Shown: positions 35,610 through 46,604 of the stretch, piece by piece
Layout of the letters: each line of letters opens with the position of its first letter
How positions within the stretch are numbered: position 1 is the stretch's first letter
Assembly (NCBI GenBank): GCA_016081115.2
Contig: JABTTQ020003460.1
Span: 1-64,000 of the forward strand
Source: Rehmannia glutinosa
Lineage: Eukaryota; Streptophyta; Magnoliopsida; Lamiales; Orobanchaceae
Length of the DNA: 64,000 nt
Direction of reading: 5' to 3'
Made by a program: the position numbers and the translations under genes
Notes under the pieces: model-generated
Told to the model about the DNA's origin: nothing
Databases searched by the model: none
What the model saw: the letters and a program-made list of their open reading frames with translations, nothing else

Positions 35610-36658
35610 AGAAGATCTATTAGACCATAGTTATAAAGTAAGAACATAAGACCCAATCCACACCATCCAACAAAATAAAATAAAAAGCTAGGATTTAATG
35701 GGATTTTTAGTAATAAAAAAATGGTAGGGACAAATAGGGGTACAATAGGAACATCAATTTCAAATTTAAAAATTGTTTCGAAATCGGGGAATGGATCTTA
35801 CCATCAATAACCGTTTTCTGAATCGGGAATGAGATCTTACCATCAATAATATATATGACATTGGCAAACTAAACACGCATAATCGAGATCTTTGAAATAT
35901 ACATATCATATACACTATGGCAATTTATAGGTGTTGTACATAAGTCTATGCCTAAACCCACAATATCTGTAACTATGTGTTTACACTATACATCGTTTCT
36001 ATGTGACAATAGCAGAATCAATATATGCACAAGTGTTTAAATAACATATTCTTATGTGTAAATGAACAAATTTTTATAACTATTTATACAATTTTATTGA
36101 CTATTTGTACAAAACACATCTAATATACATTGTATGGATTTTATACATAATTCTATGCGTAAATATACGGAATTTAATAACTACTTAACCAAAATATATA
36201 GCCTACTTGACTATACATAATTTTATTCGTAAGCACATAAAACATTGTAACTACATATACAATATTAAAGTTAAATGACAACATACGGACCAAGTGTACC
36301 TAAAAAATGCAAAGTTATATTGATTAAAAAGAAAACAACACATGTCGCGATCCATTCATATCCATAATTCAACGAAACATCTAAGCCATATACAAAAAAA
36401 AACACCAAACATTGAACACTAATTGTACAAAAAGATGAGCAGAAATATACATTGTACATTGTCTATTAAAACAACACTACAATATTTTCTTCCCAGTCCA
36501 AAACTTTCTGGCTTCTTCCAAATACCTGTCCTTTTGCTCATTGTTGTGGTGGAGGATTATTGCAGCAGCATACTTCGTGCGCAACATAGACAGTTGAGAA
36601 GAATTGTTTTTCTCCAAACCATATTCTCATCCATTGGTGTCACCGCCCATGTAGCTCT
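35608..36658 (-). mobile_element. Ulp1-carrying DNA element, copy B, first part
   Basis: Starts GGAGAAGATCTATTAGACC and is inverted-repeat related to the right end of copy B (GGATATGATCAAATGAGACC at 46564 going left), with AAGTAAGAACATAAGACC against AGGTAAGAACATGAGACC. It continues after the Copia element at 45120-46564. The interior has degenerate repeats of the TACACATTATT type. Confidence 0.65.
36490..36658 (-). pseudogene. Ulp1 protease remnant, copy B, split by Copia element 2
   Basis: On the minus strand this encodes the tail after the active-site Cys (SYMGGDTNG, then LEKNNSSQLS-like residues), aligned with 25158-25275 of copy A. The Cys-containing portion (CGIYAMRHME-like) lies beyond the Copia element at 45121-45200 and has a local duplication of ATATATACCAC. 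The reading frame is thus broken by the insertion. Confidence 0.65.
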
Positions 36659-37958
36659 TGTTAGATAAATGTTTTTATCATGATTTTGATGATTATGTTC
36701 GACTTTGTTCAAATATGTTTTCAAACCAAAACTATGTCCCTAAATGTTGTCTAAATATTTCCGATCAACTTAAAATGTTTTTACTATTTTTCGGAGTATT
36801 TCTTGAAGTTTATTTTCAATAAAACATTGGACAACACATTTGTTTCAAGCTCGACCAGGTCACCCCTATAGGGCAACCCGTACCTAAGTTGAGCTAAGAA
36901 ACAGAAAATGGGACGTAAGAAAAACAGTGGGCGGCCAGGTCGACCAGGTGGTGGGCGGGTGTGGTCGGCCGGTCGCCGTGGCGACTAATTGCACTGCAAG
37001 TTGGATTTTTGTTCCGAACTTCTCTGTTTCGAAAAACGTCAAGCGGCAACCGGAGTCCCGACTAGGCGGCCGTCGCTCTCGTCCCTTTCGACCGGTCCCC
37101 TGTGTAAAAAGTCGCAGAATTCAATTTCAATCTTATCTCTGCGACCGGTCGAACCCCCTTGTTTTGACAAAGAAACTATCCGTTGCATTTTGAATGACTT
37201 TTCCCTATTTTGTGGGATTGATTTCTAACAGTATATTGATGATTTTAAATGGTTTCTTTTGCAGCAAATCACTCCCCAAGGAGGAGCCAATGTCCGGAAA
37301 TCAAAGCCAAGACCTCTCCTATAAATAGAGGCTTCATTCAAGCAACAAGATACAACACTCTATACAAGCAAAGAGCAAACAAAGCAAACACTTTCATATA
37401 TCTTGTTGTATTAGCCTTAGCACTTTCACTTGCACAAATTTGAGGTCTAGGCTTTCAATTCTTGATTACACTTGTACTCATATTGTTTCAATCATTATTG
37501 AGTTGTAATCTTGATTTTGGTCATCATTCAACACAAGACATCCTTGTGAGTATTCTTGTGGTAAGAATACACTTGGATGATCTAGGTGATAGGTGTTTGA
37601 AGGTTGTGGTAATCTTCAAAGGTGTTGTAAGAGGGTTGTGGTAATCCTCAAGGTGGTGTAAGAGGATTGTGGTAATCCTCAAAGTGGTGAAAGAGGGTTG
37701 TGGTAATCCTCGAGGTGTTGTATTAATTTTTGGTAAATTAATAAAATCTTTTTCTTTTTGAAATCCATCCTGAGGAGATCTTGGGGTGGTAGAGGATTAG
37801 GCCCTAGGTGGGTTGAACCTCTTTAAATAACGAGTGTTGTTTTTTTCCGCTTTTACATTTTAGTTATTCTCTCGTTGTTTCGAAAAAGAGGGTGATTTGC
37901 GAAAATTCGGCATAATCTATTCACCCCCTCTAGATTATTGTAGCCACTTGGACTTACA
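36659..37958 (+). repeat. 5' LTR of Copia element 2
   Basis: Holds the CG-rich palindromic block at about 36845-37165, TATAAATA at 37320-37327, the hairpin array at 37550-37711 and AATAAA at 37740-37745. It shares plan and many blocks with the LTR of element 1 but is clearly diverged, so the two elements belong to sister families. Confidence 0.92.
37550..37711 (+). repeat. Array of five GTGGT-loop hairpins in the 5' LTR of Copia element 2
   Basis: Hairpins at 37550-37570 (GTATTCTT/AAGAATAC), 37596-37620 (TTTGAAGGTT/AATCTTCAAA, ten pairs with one G-T), 37631-37649 and 37693-37711 (GAGGGTT/AATCCTC with one G-T) and 37662-37680 (GAGGATT/AATCCTC) all have the loop GTGGT. The 3' LTR repeats the array at about 44708-44871. 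Confidence 0.88.
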
Positions 37959-37960
37959 AG

Positions 37961-37973
37961 TGGTATCAAAGCC
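37961..37973 (+). other. Primer binding site of Copia element 2
   Basis: TGGTATCAAAGCC, one base from the consensus tRNA-Met complement, two bases after the 5' LTR. Confidence 0.85.
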
Positions 37974-38014
37974 AAACTCTTTGGCTAGCTCGTTCGAGTA
38001 AAGAGGAAAGATCC

Positions 38015-39620
38015 ATGGCTACAAATGATGCTCATCTCACCACCGGCGCCTCTACCAATAAGCCACCACTATTCGACGCCAATAACTACGCTTTTGGAAA
38101 GACCGTATGGAGTGCTTCTGGTGCGGGTTCGACATTTGGAATGTGGTCATTGAAGGAGTTGATCAACCAACAAAGAAATCGGAGGATGGCACCTTGGCTC
38201 CTAAACCTTTCAAGGAGTTTGATGAAACGACAAGAAGGTTTTCTCTCTAAACAGTAAGGCCTTAAATATTTTGCATTGTTCTCTTACCGCCAAAGTACAA
38301 TCGCATAAAAGGCATAAGGTCGGCACATGAGGTTTGGGAAAAATTGGAGACAATCTATGAAGGGACTAAGAAAGTCAAGCAAGCAAGAAAGACCATGCTT
38401 GTTAAAGACTTGAAAACTTTAACATGTATGATGGCGAAAGCATCTCAAAATGGTGGAAAGGCTTGACAATATTGTCAATCTTCTTGTGGCCCTTGGCAAA
38501 GTCATCTCCGAAGAAGACAAGGTGACCAAGGTACTAAATGCACTTCCCACTCATGGTCCGAAAAAGTAACGGCAATCACGGAGGCACAAAATCTTGAGAC
38601 ACTCAAGTTTGATGAGCTTATTGGAAACCTACTCATCTGAAGTCTATCTCAAGGAGAGGAAAAATTCCAAACCATCCACAAATCAATCGGGTATGCAAAT
38701 TATTCCTAAAGGTCTTGCTTCTTCTTCTAATAATGCATACTATGATAATGATGATGATGATGAGAGGAGCGCGACTTGTTCGAAAATTTGCAAAATTTGT
38801 GAATAAAAATAAAGCAAGAAAACCAAGAGATAATGCTTGCTTTAAATGCGGAAAACCGGGCACTTCATTGCCGATTGCCCAAAGCTCGATGAAGAGGAGC
38901 AAAAGAAAAGGAAGCCTTTCACAAAAAGAAGGCTCTAAATGCGGAAGTCAAAACATGGGATGAACTACTCGAAACAACCGATGAGGAAGGAGAAACCGAA
39001 CACGGTCTGCCTCATGGCTATAGACGATGAAAACAATGAGGTACACTCAAATTCTTCTACTTCCTCCATAGTTGATGACTTGCAATGTGATTTTGATGAA
39101 TTGCAAATTGAGTTTCAAAATTTAATCGTTAAATACAAAAATTTGAAAAAGGAGCATAAGGAGATTAAGATTGAAAAGGAAAAATTATTTACCTCTTATG
39201 AATCCTTAGACAAAGCTCATGCTCTTACTCTTACTAGAATTCATTCTCTTGAAACCGAAAAGGAATCGCTCACAAAAAGATATTGAATGTTTGAAAAATG
39301 ACGTGCATCGTTTCAACATAAGTACGGATAAAGTCACAAAAATTTTAGATGCACAAAGAGGTGAGCATTCAAAACAAGGACTTGGTTACAAACCATTTCA
39401 AAAAGTCTTTAAGAAAAATAACCAAGGTCAGAAACTTTCATTCACGTCTTTAGTAGCTCTCATACTCTACTTGTTTTTATTGTGGCAAAATTGGACATTA
39501 TGCTAATAATTGCAAATTGAGAAATAGCTCTAGTTATATTTGGAGACCCAAAGGTCTCAAAACTAACCCCATGGACCCCAAAATTATAGGGTACCTAAAA
39601 GAAATGCTTTTGTAGGTAAT
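38015..39620 (+). pseudogene. Gag of Copia element 2, frame-broken
   Basis: Opens MATNDAHLTTGAS. Later pieces include a Gag core broken near 38100, 38255 and 38440, and a zinc knuckle CFKCGKPG near 38837 whose following His codon is lost to a missing base. A coiled-coil segment is at 38939-39286 (LQCDFDELQIEFQNLIVKY), and a second knuckle CFYCGKIGHYANNC at about 39465-39510. It would form the particle and bind the genomic RNA if intact. Confidence 0.75.
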
Positions 39621-39636
39621 AGGGGCTATAACAACC

Positions 39637-41044
39637 ATGGAGGATTCGAAATGGCTCGTGGACAGCGGATGTTCACGCCATATGACCGGGAGGAGAGAGC
39701 TTTTTACCAACATCAAGCTCCAAGAAGAGGGTATGGTCATGTTCGCAATGGCAAAAGAAGGAAAAATTCTTGGAAATGGAGAAATTGGTAACTCTTCTTT
39801 CTCTCTTTGTAATGTTCTTTTAGTAGAAGGGCTTAAGTTTAATTTGATAAGTGTTAGCCAACTTTGTGATTCAAATTATGATGTTTCTTTTAATAAAGAA
39901 AAATGCATTATTCTTAAAAATGGTAATATTATTTGTGAAGCAAATAGAAAAGGCAATCTTTACAAAATTTGTACTAGTGATTTGGTTAGTCAAAATGTTT
40001 CTTGTCTTGTCGCCAATAATGATTTAACGAGTTTATGGCATAGGCGACTCGGACATGTTGGATACAAGAATTTGAAAAATATTTACAAAAACCAAAATGT
40101 AAAAGGACTACCCAAATTGAATTTTGAAAATCTTGGCTTATGTGACACTTGTCAAAAGAACAAATTAGTTAAGAGTAGTTTTAAGCCCAAAAATGAAATT
40201 TCCACTACCAAACCCCTACAATTGCTTCACCTTGATTTGTATGGGGATATTGGTACTGCTAGTCTAAGTGGAAAACATTACACTTTCGTTATTGTCGATG
40301 ATTTTTCTAGATACACTTGGGCTCTTTTTCTTGCAAATAAAAACGATGCCGTTAATGAGTTTGTTAAGTTGTGTAGACGCATTGAGAATGAAAAGGAAGA
40401 TACTATTAAAACTATTCAAGTGATCGAGGCGGAGAATTTGACGGTGAGTTTAGAGTCTTTTGTGAAACCAAGGGATATACACACAATTTTTCGGCTCAAG
40501 GACACCTCAACAAAATGGTGTAGCCGAAAGGAAGAATCGGGACGCTACAAGAAATGAGTCGGTCCATGCTCAATGAATTTTCTCTTCCAAAATATTTTTG
40601 GGCGAAAGCGTAAATCCGCTTGCTATGTCATTAATCGAGTTTATATTCGTCCTAAAATGAATAAAACTCCATATGAGCTTTGGAAAGGAAGAACTCCAAA
40701 TATTAGTTATTTCAAAATATTTGGATGTAAGTGCTTTATTTTGAATACTAAGGATCAATTGGACAAACTTGATCCTAAGGCCGATGAAGGAATATTTATG
40801 GGGTATTCAACCAAGAGCAAAGCATATCGGGTTTACAACAAGACTAGCATGGTTGTTAAAGAATCTATTCATGTCAAATTTAATGAAGCCTCGGGTGTCG
40901 AAAGAATACCCAATGAGCGATAGTGATGAAGAGGATATTGTTGAACCTATTGTTCATAGTGATGCTCATAATGATAAACCTTCTATTTCATATGATCAAC
41001 CTTCAAGTTCAAATGTTCCTCAAGAAGATAGGGGTGATACTTGA
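39637..41044 (+). pseudogene. Protease-integrase region of Copia element 2
   Basis: A 306-codon open stretch begins with the aspartic protease site WLVDSGCSRHMTG. It continues through the GAG-pre-integrase motif LWHRRLGHVGYKNL and a CDTCQKNK zinc site into the integrase core (LHLDLYGDIG, VIVDDFSRYTWALFLA). The frame breaks near 40420-40560 and resumes at 40573-40923 with the integrase C-terminal side (INRVYIRPKMNKTPYELWKG). Protease before integrase before reverse transcriptase defines Copia. The core is almost intact but not continuous. Confidence 0.85.
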
Positions 41045-41089
41045 ATCTTCCCGTAGCATTGAAATTTAAGGAGATCACCCAAAAGATCT

Positions 41090-42655
41090 TATTATTGGTG
41101 ATCCCCTTGATAAAGTAATGACTCGAAGGAATTTTCGAGAAAGCTCTTATATCTCAAAAAGAGCCTAAAAATGCTAAGGAAGCTATTGAGGATGAAGATT
41201 GGTTTTGGAAATGCAAGAGGAGTTGAATCAATTTGAAAGAAATGATGTATGGGAATTAGTACCTTGTCCTCCATCTCAAACAATTATTGGTACAAAATGG
41301 GTATTAGGAACAAACTTGATGATCAAGGCAACATTGTTCGAAATAAGGCAAGGTTAGTAGCTCAAGGGTATTGTCAAGAAGAAGGTATTGACTATGATGA
41401 AACTTTTGCACCGTAGCACGTTTAGAAGCTATTCGTATTTTATTTGCCTATTCTTGTTTCAAAAATTTCAAACTTTACCAAATGGATGTTAAATCCGCTT
41501 TCTTAAATGGTATTATTCAAGAAGAAGTCTATGTAAAACAACCTCCGGGGTTTGAAAATTTTCTAGGCCTAATGATGTTTATAAACTTAAAAAGGCTTTG
41601 TATGGTTTAAAACAAGCACCCCGTGCATGGTATGATAGACTTAGCTCTTTTTCTTTTGCAAAATGGTTTTACAAGAGGTAAAGTTGATACTACACTCTTT
41701 GTTTTTGAAAAAGGGCAAGATTGTTTACTTGTGCAAATTTATGTTGATGATATTATCTTTGGTGCTACTAATGAATCTTTGTGCAAGAAATTCTCCAAGT
41801 TAATGCAAGGTGAATTCGAGATGAGTATGATGGGGGAGCTAAACTTCTTCCTTGGACTTCAAATTAAGCAATGCCAAGAAGGTATTTATATTTCGCAATC
41901 AAAGTATACAAAAGAACTTTTGAAGAAGTTCGGCATTGAAGAAGGAAGAACCGTCTCGACTCTATGGCAACCAATGTCAAAATTGACAAAGATGAAAAAG
42001 GCAAGACGGTTGATGAATCCAAGTATCGGTATGATTGATAGTTTACTTTATTTAACGCTAGTAGACCGGACATTCTTCATGCCGTATGCCTATGTGCTCG
42101 TTTTCAAAGCAATCCAAAAGAATCTCATATGAGTGCCGTTAACGGATTTTTCGATATTTGAAAGGCACTATTCAATATGGTTTATTTTATCCAAAGAATG
42201 AAAATTTTTCTCTTAAAGGTTATAGTGATTGAATTTATGCGGGAAATATTGATGATCGGAAAAGTACTTAGGATCATGTCAATTTTTAGGCGATTGCCTA
42301 GTTTCTTGGTTTTCAAAAAGCAAAGCGTGTTTCTCTTTCAACGGCCGGCCGAATATATTTCCGCCGCATTTTGTTGTACTCAACTTCTTTGGATGAAACA
42401 AACCTTAGCGGATTACAAATGCTCTTTTGAAAACGTACCTATCTTTTGTGATAATATATCCGCTATAAATATTGCTCAAAACCGGTTCATCATAACCGTA
42501 CTAAACATATTGAGATTCGACATCATTTTCTAAGGGATTGTGTTTCAAAAGCGAAAAATTGAGATATCGTTTGTGCCATCTCAAGATCAATTAGCGGACA
42601 TTTTTACAAAACCGCTAACTTCCGAGACTTTGCGTCAATACGAGCTCGGTTAGGC
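41090..42655 (+). pseudogene. Reverse transcriptase-RNase H region of Copia element 2
   Basis: Broken frames carry FQMDVK-like and QPPGFE-like reverse-transcriptase motifs near 41480-41560. The 169-codon frame 41623-42132 holds the catalytic YVDDIIFGATN (about 41740). RNase H follows to a terminal stretch near 42590-42650. Frame breaks occur near 41400, 41570, 41650 and 41965. The FGATNESLCKKFS wording fits the SIRE/Maximus group. Confidence 0.85.
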
Positions 42656-43817
42656 ATAATGCATATTGAATAAGGTCTACGTTTGCATTTTGCATGTTTT
42701 TAAAACTTAGGGGCGAAAAATCGGATTTTTGGTTGAAAATTCGGATTTTGAAAAATTTTGAGCAGTGGGGCTGAAGAGGTTGAGGCAACCAGGTCGCCCT
42801 CAACGTCGCCGATGGGCCGCCTCTAGGCAAATTTTTGGTTTAAGTTTGTTCGTCTTACGCATTCGTTATTTTCACTTCTTTTTGCCATTTTTCGTCCCAT
42901 TTGACAAATGCACACAATTTTCACTCAAAATTGATTTTCATGCCTTCAATTCATATCTTGGACCTTATATAGCATGTTAATCATCATCATTGCTCATCTT
43001 TTCCGATCAAATGGTAAGAATTTTCCTTACTTTGCTCAAATGGGTTGAACCCTTGAGTTTATGGCTTTCGTGTATATTTCTTGATATTTTCTTGCTTATA
43101 ATCTTGATGAGCTTAATTATATTGTTGTATTGTATGATGTTTGATGTGAATTGGTGATGAAATTTTTTGGCTTGGATCATTTACAAGGGCTATATACAAC
43201 TCTTTTTATTTTTCACGCCCACATTGTGTTCGATGAAATGTCACAATGAAAATTTCAACTTATACATGATTCTCTTGCTTTCAAAAGTTTTCTATACTTA
43301 ATGGGATCACGTTTTGCCATTCATAACAAGTGTATAACTTAATTATATTACATTTCTCCCATTTTTTTTGGATTATGATGCTTTAATTGATCAACGGTTC
43401 ATAAACCGTCCCTTTGGCGCACTTTGATATTATTGTATGGTGTTTTCACCATTCTAACATTCTTTTTGATGATTCCAAAGGGGGAGAAACAGGATATTGG
43501 CTCGCTAGCTCAAGAGAAGCTAATAAAAGCTCGTAATAAGTATTGTGGACTCTAATACCTAGTCCATGGCTTGAACCTTGGACTCGCATGACATTGATTA
43601 TAAGTCTTGTGATAGGGGGAGCTTCTTAGCTCATGATGCAATCTATATAAGCTTGTTATAACTTGTGCTTCTTACTTATTATTATCGTTTGTTGATATGC
43701 TCATAAATAGGGGAGCTCTGTATGAAATACTTCTAACGGATAGTTTACTTGTAAAACCGAAAATTTTATTTGGTTTTAAAATCGTCCTCAAGAAAATTGT
43801 TTTGGTTTGTAATCATC
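42656..43817. other. Interior spacer of Copia element 2 before the 3' LTR
   Basis: About 1.2 kb without a recognisable frame. A CG-rich block at 42783-42830 echoes the CGACCGGTCG repeats of element 1. SIRE-type elements sometimes carry an extra gene here; none is seen. Confidence 0.6.
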
Positions 43818-43829
43818 AAAAAGGGGGAG
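43818..43829 (+). other. Polypurine tract of Copia element 2
   Basis: AAAAAGGGGGAG directly precedes the 3' LTR. Confidence 0.85.
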
Positions 43830-43831
43830 TT

Positions 43832-45119
43832 TGTTAGATAAATGTTTTTATCATGATTTTGATGATTATGTTCGACTTTGTTCAAATATGTTTTCAAACC
43901 AAAACTATGTCCCTAAATGTTGTCTAAATATTTCCGATCAACTTAAAATGTTTTTACTATTTTTGGAGTATTTCTTAAAGTTTATTTTCAATAAAACATT
44001 GGACAACACATTTGTTTCAAGCTCGACCGGTCGCCCTATAGGGCAACCCGTACTGAGTTGAGCTAAGAAACGAGAAAATGGGGCGTAAGAAAAAAGCAGG
44101 CGGGGTGACCGGTCGACCAGGTGGGCGGCCAGGGTCGACCGCGGGCGATTGTACTGCAAGTTGGATTTTGTTCGACTTCTCTGTTTCGTAAAAACGCGAG
44201 GGCAACCGGTCAGCTAAGGCGACCGGTCGCACCCCTTCGACCGGTCCCCCTGTGTAAAAATTCGCGAGAATTCAATTTCAATCTTATCTCTCGCGACCGA
44301 ATCGGTCGAACCCCTTGTTTGACAAAGAAACTATCCGTTGCATTTTGAACGATGACTTTTCCCTATTTTGTGGGATTGATTTCTAACAGCTATATTGATG
44401 ATTTTAAATGGTTTCTTTTGTAGCAAATCACTCCCCAAGGAGGAGCCAATGTCTGGAAATCAAAGCCAAGACCTCCTATAAATAGAGGCTTCATTCAAGC
44501 AACAAGATACAACACTCTATACAAGCAAAGAGCAAACAAAGCAAACACTTTCATATATCTTGTTGTATTAGCCTTAGCACTTTCACTTGCACAAATTTGA
44601 GGTCTAGGCTTTCAATTCTTGATTACACTTGTACTCATATTGTTTCAATCATTATTGAGTTGTAATCTTGATTTTGGTCATCATTCAACACAAGACATCC
44701 TTGTGAGTATTCTTGTGGTAAGAATACACTTGGATGATCTAGGTGATAGGTGTTTGAAGGTTGTGGTAATCTTCAAAGGTGTTGTAAGAGGGTTGTGGTA
44801 ATCCTCGAGGTGGTGTAAGAGGATTGTGGTAATCCTCAAAGTGGTGAAAGAGGGTTGTGGTAATCCTCAAGGTGTTGTATTAATTTTTGGTAAATTAATA
44901 AAATCTTTTTTTCTTTTTGAAATCCATCCCAGGAATCTTTGGGGTGGTAGAGGATTAGGCCCAGGTGGGTTGAACCTCTTTAAATCAACAAGTGTTGTTT
45001 CTTTTCCGCTTTTACATTTTAGTTATTCTCTCGTTGTTTCGAAAAAAAAGAGGGTGATTTGCGAAAATTCGGCATAATCTATTCACCCCCTCAGATTATT
45101 GTAGCCACTTGGACTTACA
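43832..45119 (+). repeat. 3' LTR of Copia element 2
   Basis: Nearly identical to the 5' LTR outside the CG-rich block (44025-44310), where most differences are small gaps at CCGGTC or CCAGGTC sites. Confidence 0.92.
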
Positions 45120-46562
45120 GACTCTCCATATGCCTCATAGCATATATACCACCCTCATATCATATATACCACAGTCAATTTTGTTTGTGGTGTCTCTCCA
45201 AGGCATGCACAGTCTAGACGGGGTGCATTTACGGACAACGCTCGCCATTTGTGGACATCTTTTTTCACATTGTTATTTGCCATTTAGTTGATCAAACAAA
45301 CTTACAAAAAATATAACCAATTATTATACAAAAAATACAACTAACAATACATTTTAACAAAACTAAATATACATTATTCTATAGCTAAATATACATAATT
45401 CCATAACATATATACATGTTCGCACAAGTAACAAAATAAAGTGCTCCACAACTAAATACACATCATTACATAACTAAACACACATTATTATACACCTAAA
45501 CGCATATAATTTCATAACTGTCCATTATCACAAAACTAACCACATATTATAACAATACTAAATATACATTATTCTATAGCTAAATATACATAATTCCATA
45601 ACATAAATACATGCTCGCACAAGTAACAAAATAAAGTGTTATATAACTAAATACACATTATTACATAACTAAACACACATTATTAACACTTAGCGCACAT
45701 AATTTCATAACTAAACACACATTATTATAACTTATAAATACATATTATTACATAACTAAACATACATTATTATACAACTAAACACACACATAATTTCATA
45801 ACTAAATATACATAATTACTCAACTATATATATATACACAACTAACATCACAGTGCACGAAGGTGCGAAATCGCCCAAGATAAATCGGAACTGAGAAGTC
45901 GAAAGAAATCTAAACTACAAGCACACAACATAAGAACAACAAAAAGCCCAAGAAAAAAACATTCATCAAACCTATCGGCAAGATCGAATAATGCAATATA
46001 TGTTTAAACCTAAACTTGAACAGAATTAAAACAATAAAAACGACCATAAAAACACAAAATAGAACCTTATTATCAAGAACATCAAAATCGAACAAAAACA
46101 CTTACATTGAAATTGAGCCCTAGAAGCTTATGTTGAACCCTATCAACGAGTTGCACCAAAAATCAAAGATATTTGAACCCTAGAAGCTTCAACAATCGAT
46201 TTTTTGAAAAGAGATGGATAGAGACGGCAGTTTCGGTAGGATAGATAAAGAACTCTCTCGATTTATTTCACATGGTGAGAAGGAGATGGAGGAGAGTTGG
46301 AGAAAAGGTTTCTGATTTTTTGAAAAGAGAAAGGGGAGAAAATCGTGGGATGATGGATATCAGTTTTGATTTCCAAATTCGAAAAAAATAGAGATTTACA
46401 AATATATCCCTTAACTAAACGCACAAAATTACTTTCCTACCCATACCCTCAACAACCATGCCTTAAATATAGAGTAAAATATGGACCATTAATTATTAAA
46501 TCAAATGGTCTAGCTGTGGTCTCATGTTCTTACCTAAAGGGTTTGGTCTCATTTGATCATAT

Positions 46563-46564
<2 letters not shown>
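45120..46564 (-). mobile_element. Ulp1-carrying DNA element, copy B, second part
   Basis: Continues copy B after the Copia insertion. It begins with the remaining Ulp1 portion (CATATGCCTCATAGCATAT in the plus strand), then a tandem repeat zone, and ends at the (TA) run at 46565 with the same terminus as copy A. Confidence 0.6.
45353..45720. repeat. Tandem duplication of about 190 bp built from TAACTAAACACACATTATTA-like units
   Basis: The blocks at about 45360-45525 and 45555-45718 are roughly 90 percent alike, sharing ACATTATTCTATAGCTAAAT and GCACAAGTAACAAAATAAAG. Each is itself made of degenerate units of about 20 bases. Similar units occur at 25690-25930 and 34290-34400 in copy A. Confidence 0.75.

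Positions 46565-46601
<37 letters not shown>
46565..46601. repeat. (TA)n microsatellite at the right terminus of Ulp1 element B
   Basis: About 18 AT units separate element B from the right Helitron. Confidence 0.95.

Positions 46602-46602
<1 letters not shown>

Positions 46603-46604
<2 letters not shown>

Larger units (their letters stand above)
36659..45119 (+). mobile_element. Copia retrotransposon 2, SIRE/Maximus-type, nearly complete
   Basis: The LTRs (36659-37958, 43832-45119) start TGTTAGATAAATG and end GGACTTACA. A primer site TGGTATCAAAGCC is at 37961-37973 and a polypurine tract AAAAAGGGGGAG at 43818-43829. The interior has gag, protease, integrase, reverse transcriptase and RNase H in Copia order, with several frame breaks. 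Its target lies in the Ulp1 remnant of copy B. The flanks CTCT (36655-36658) and CTCT (45122-45125) imply a 4-5 base duplication with a small irregularity. About 1.2 kb between RNase H and the 3' LTR has no clear frame. Confidence 0.9.

Noticed and set aside
42177..42533. Independent gene of 118 codons
   Set aside because: It overlaps the RNase H region of Copia element 2 in shifted frame.
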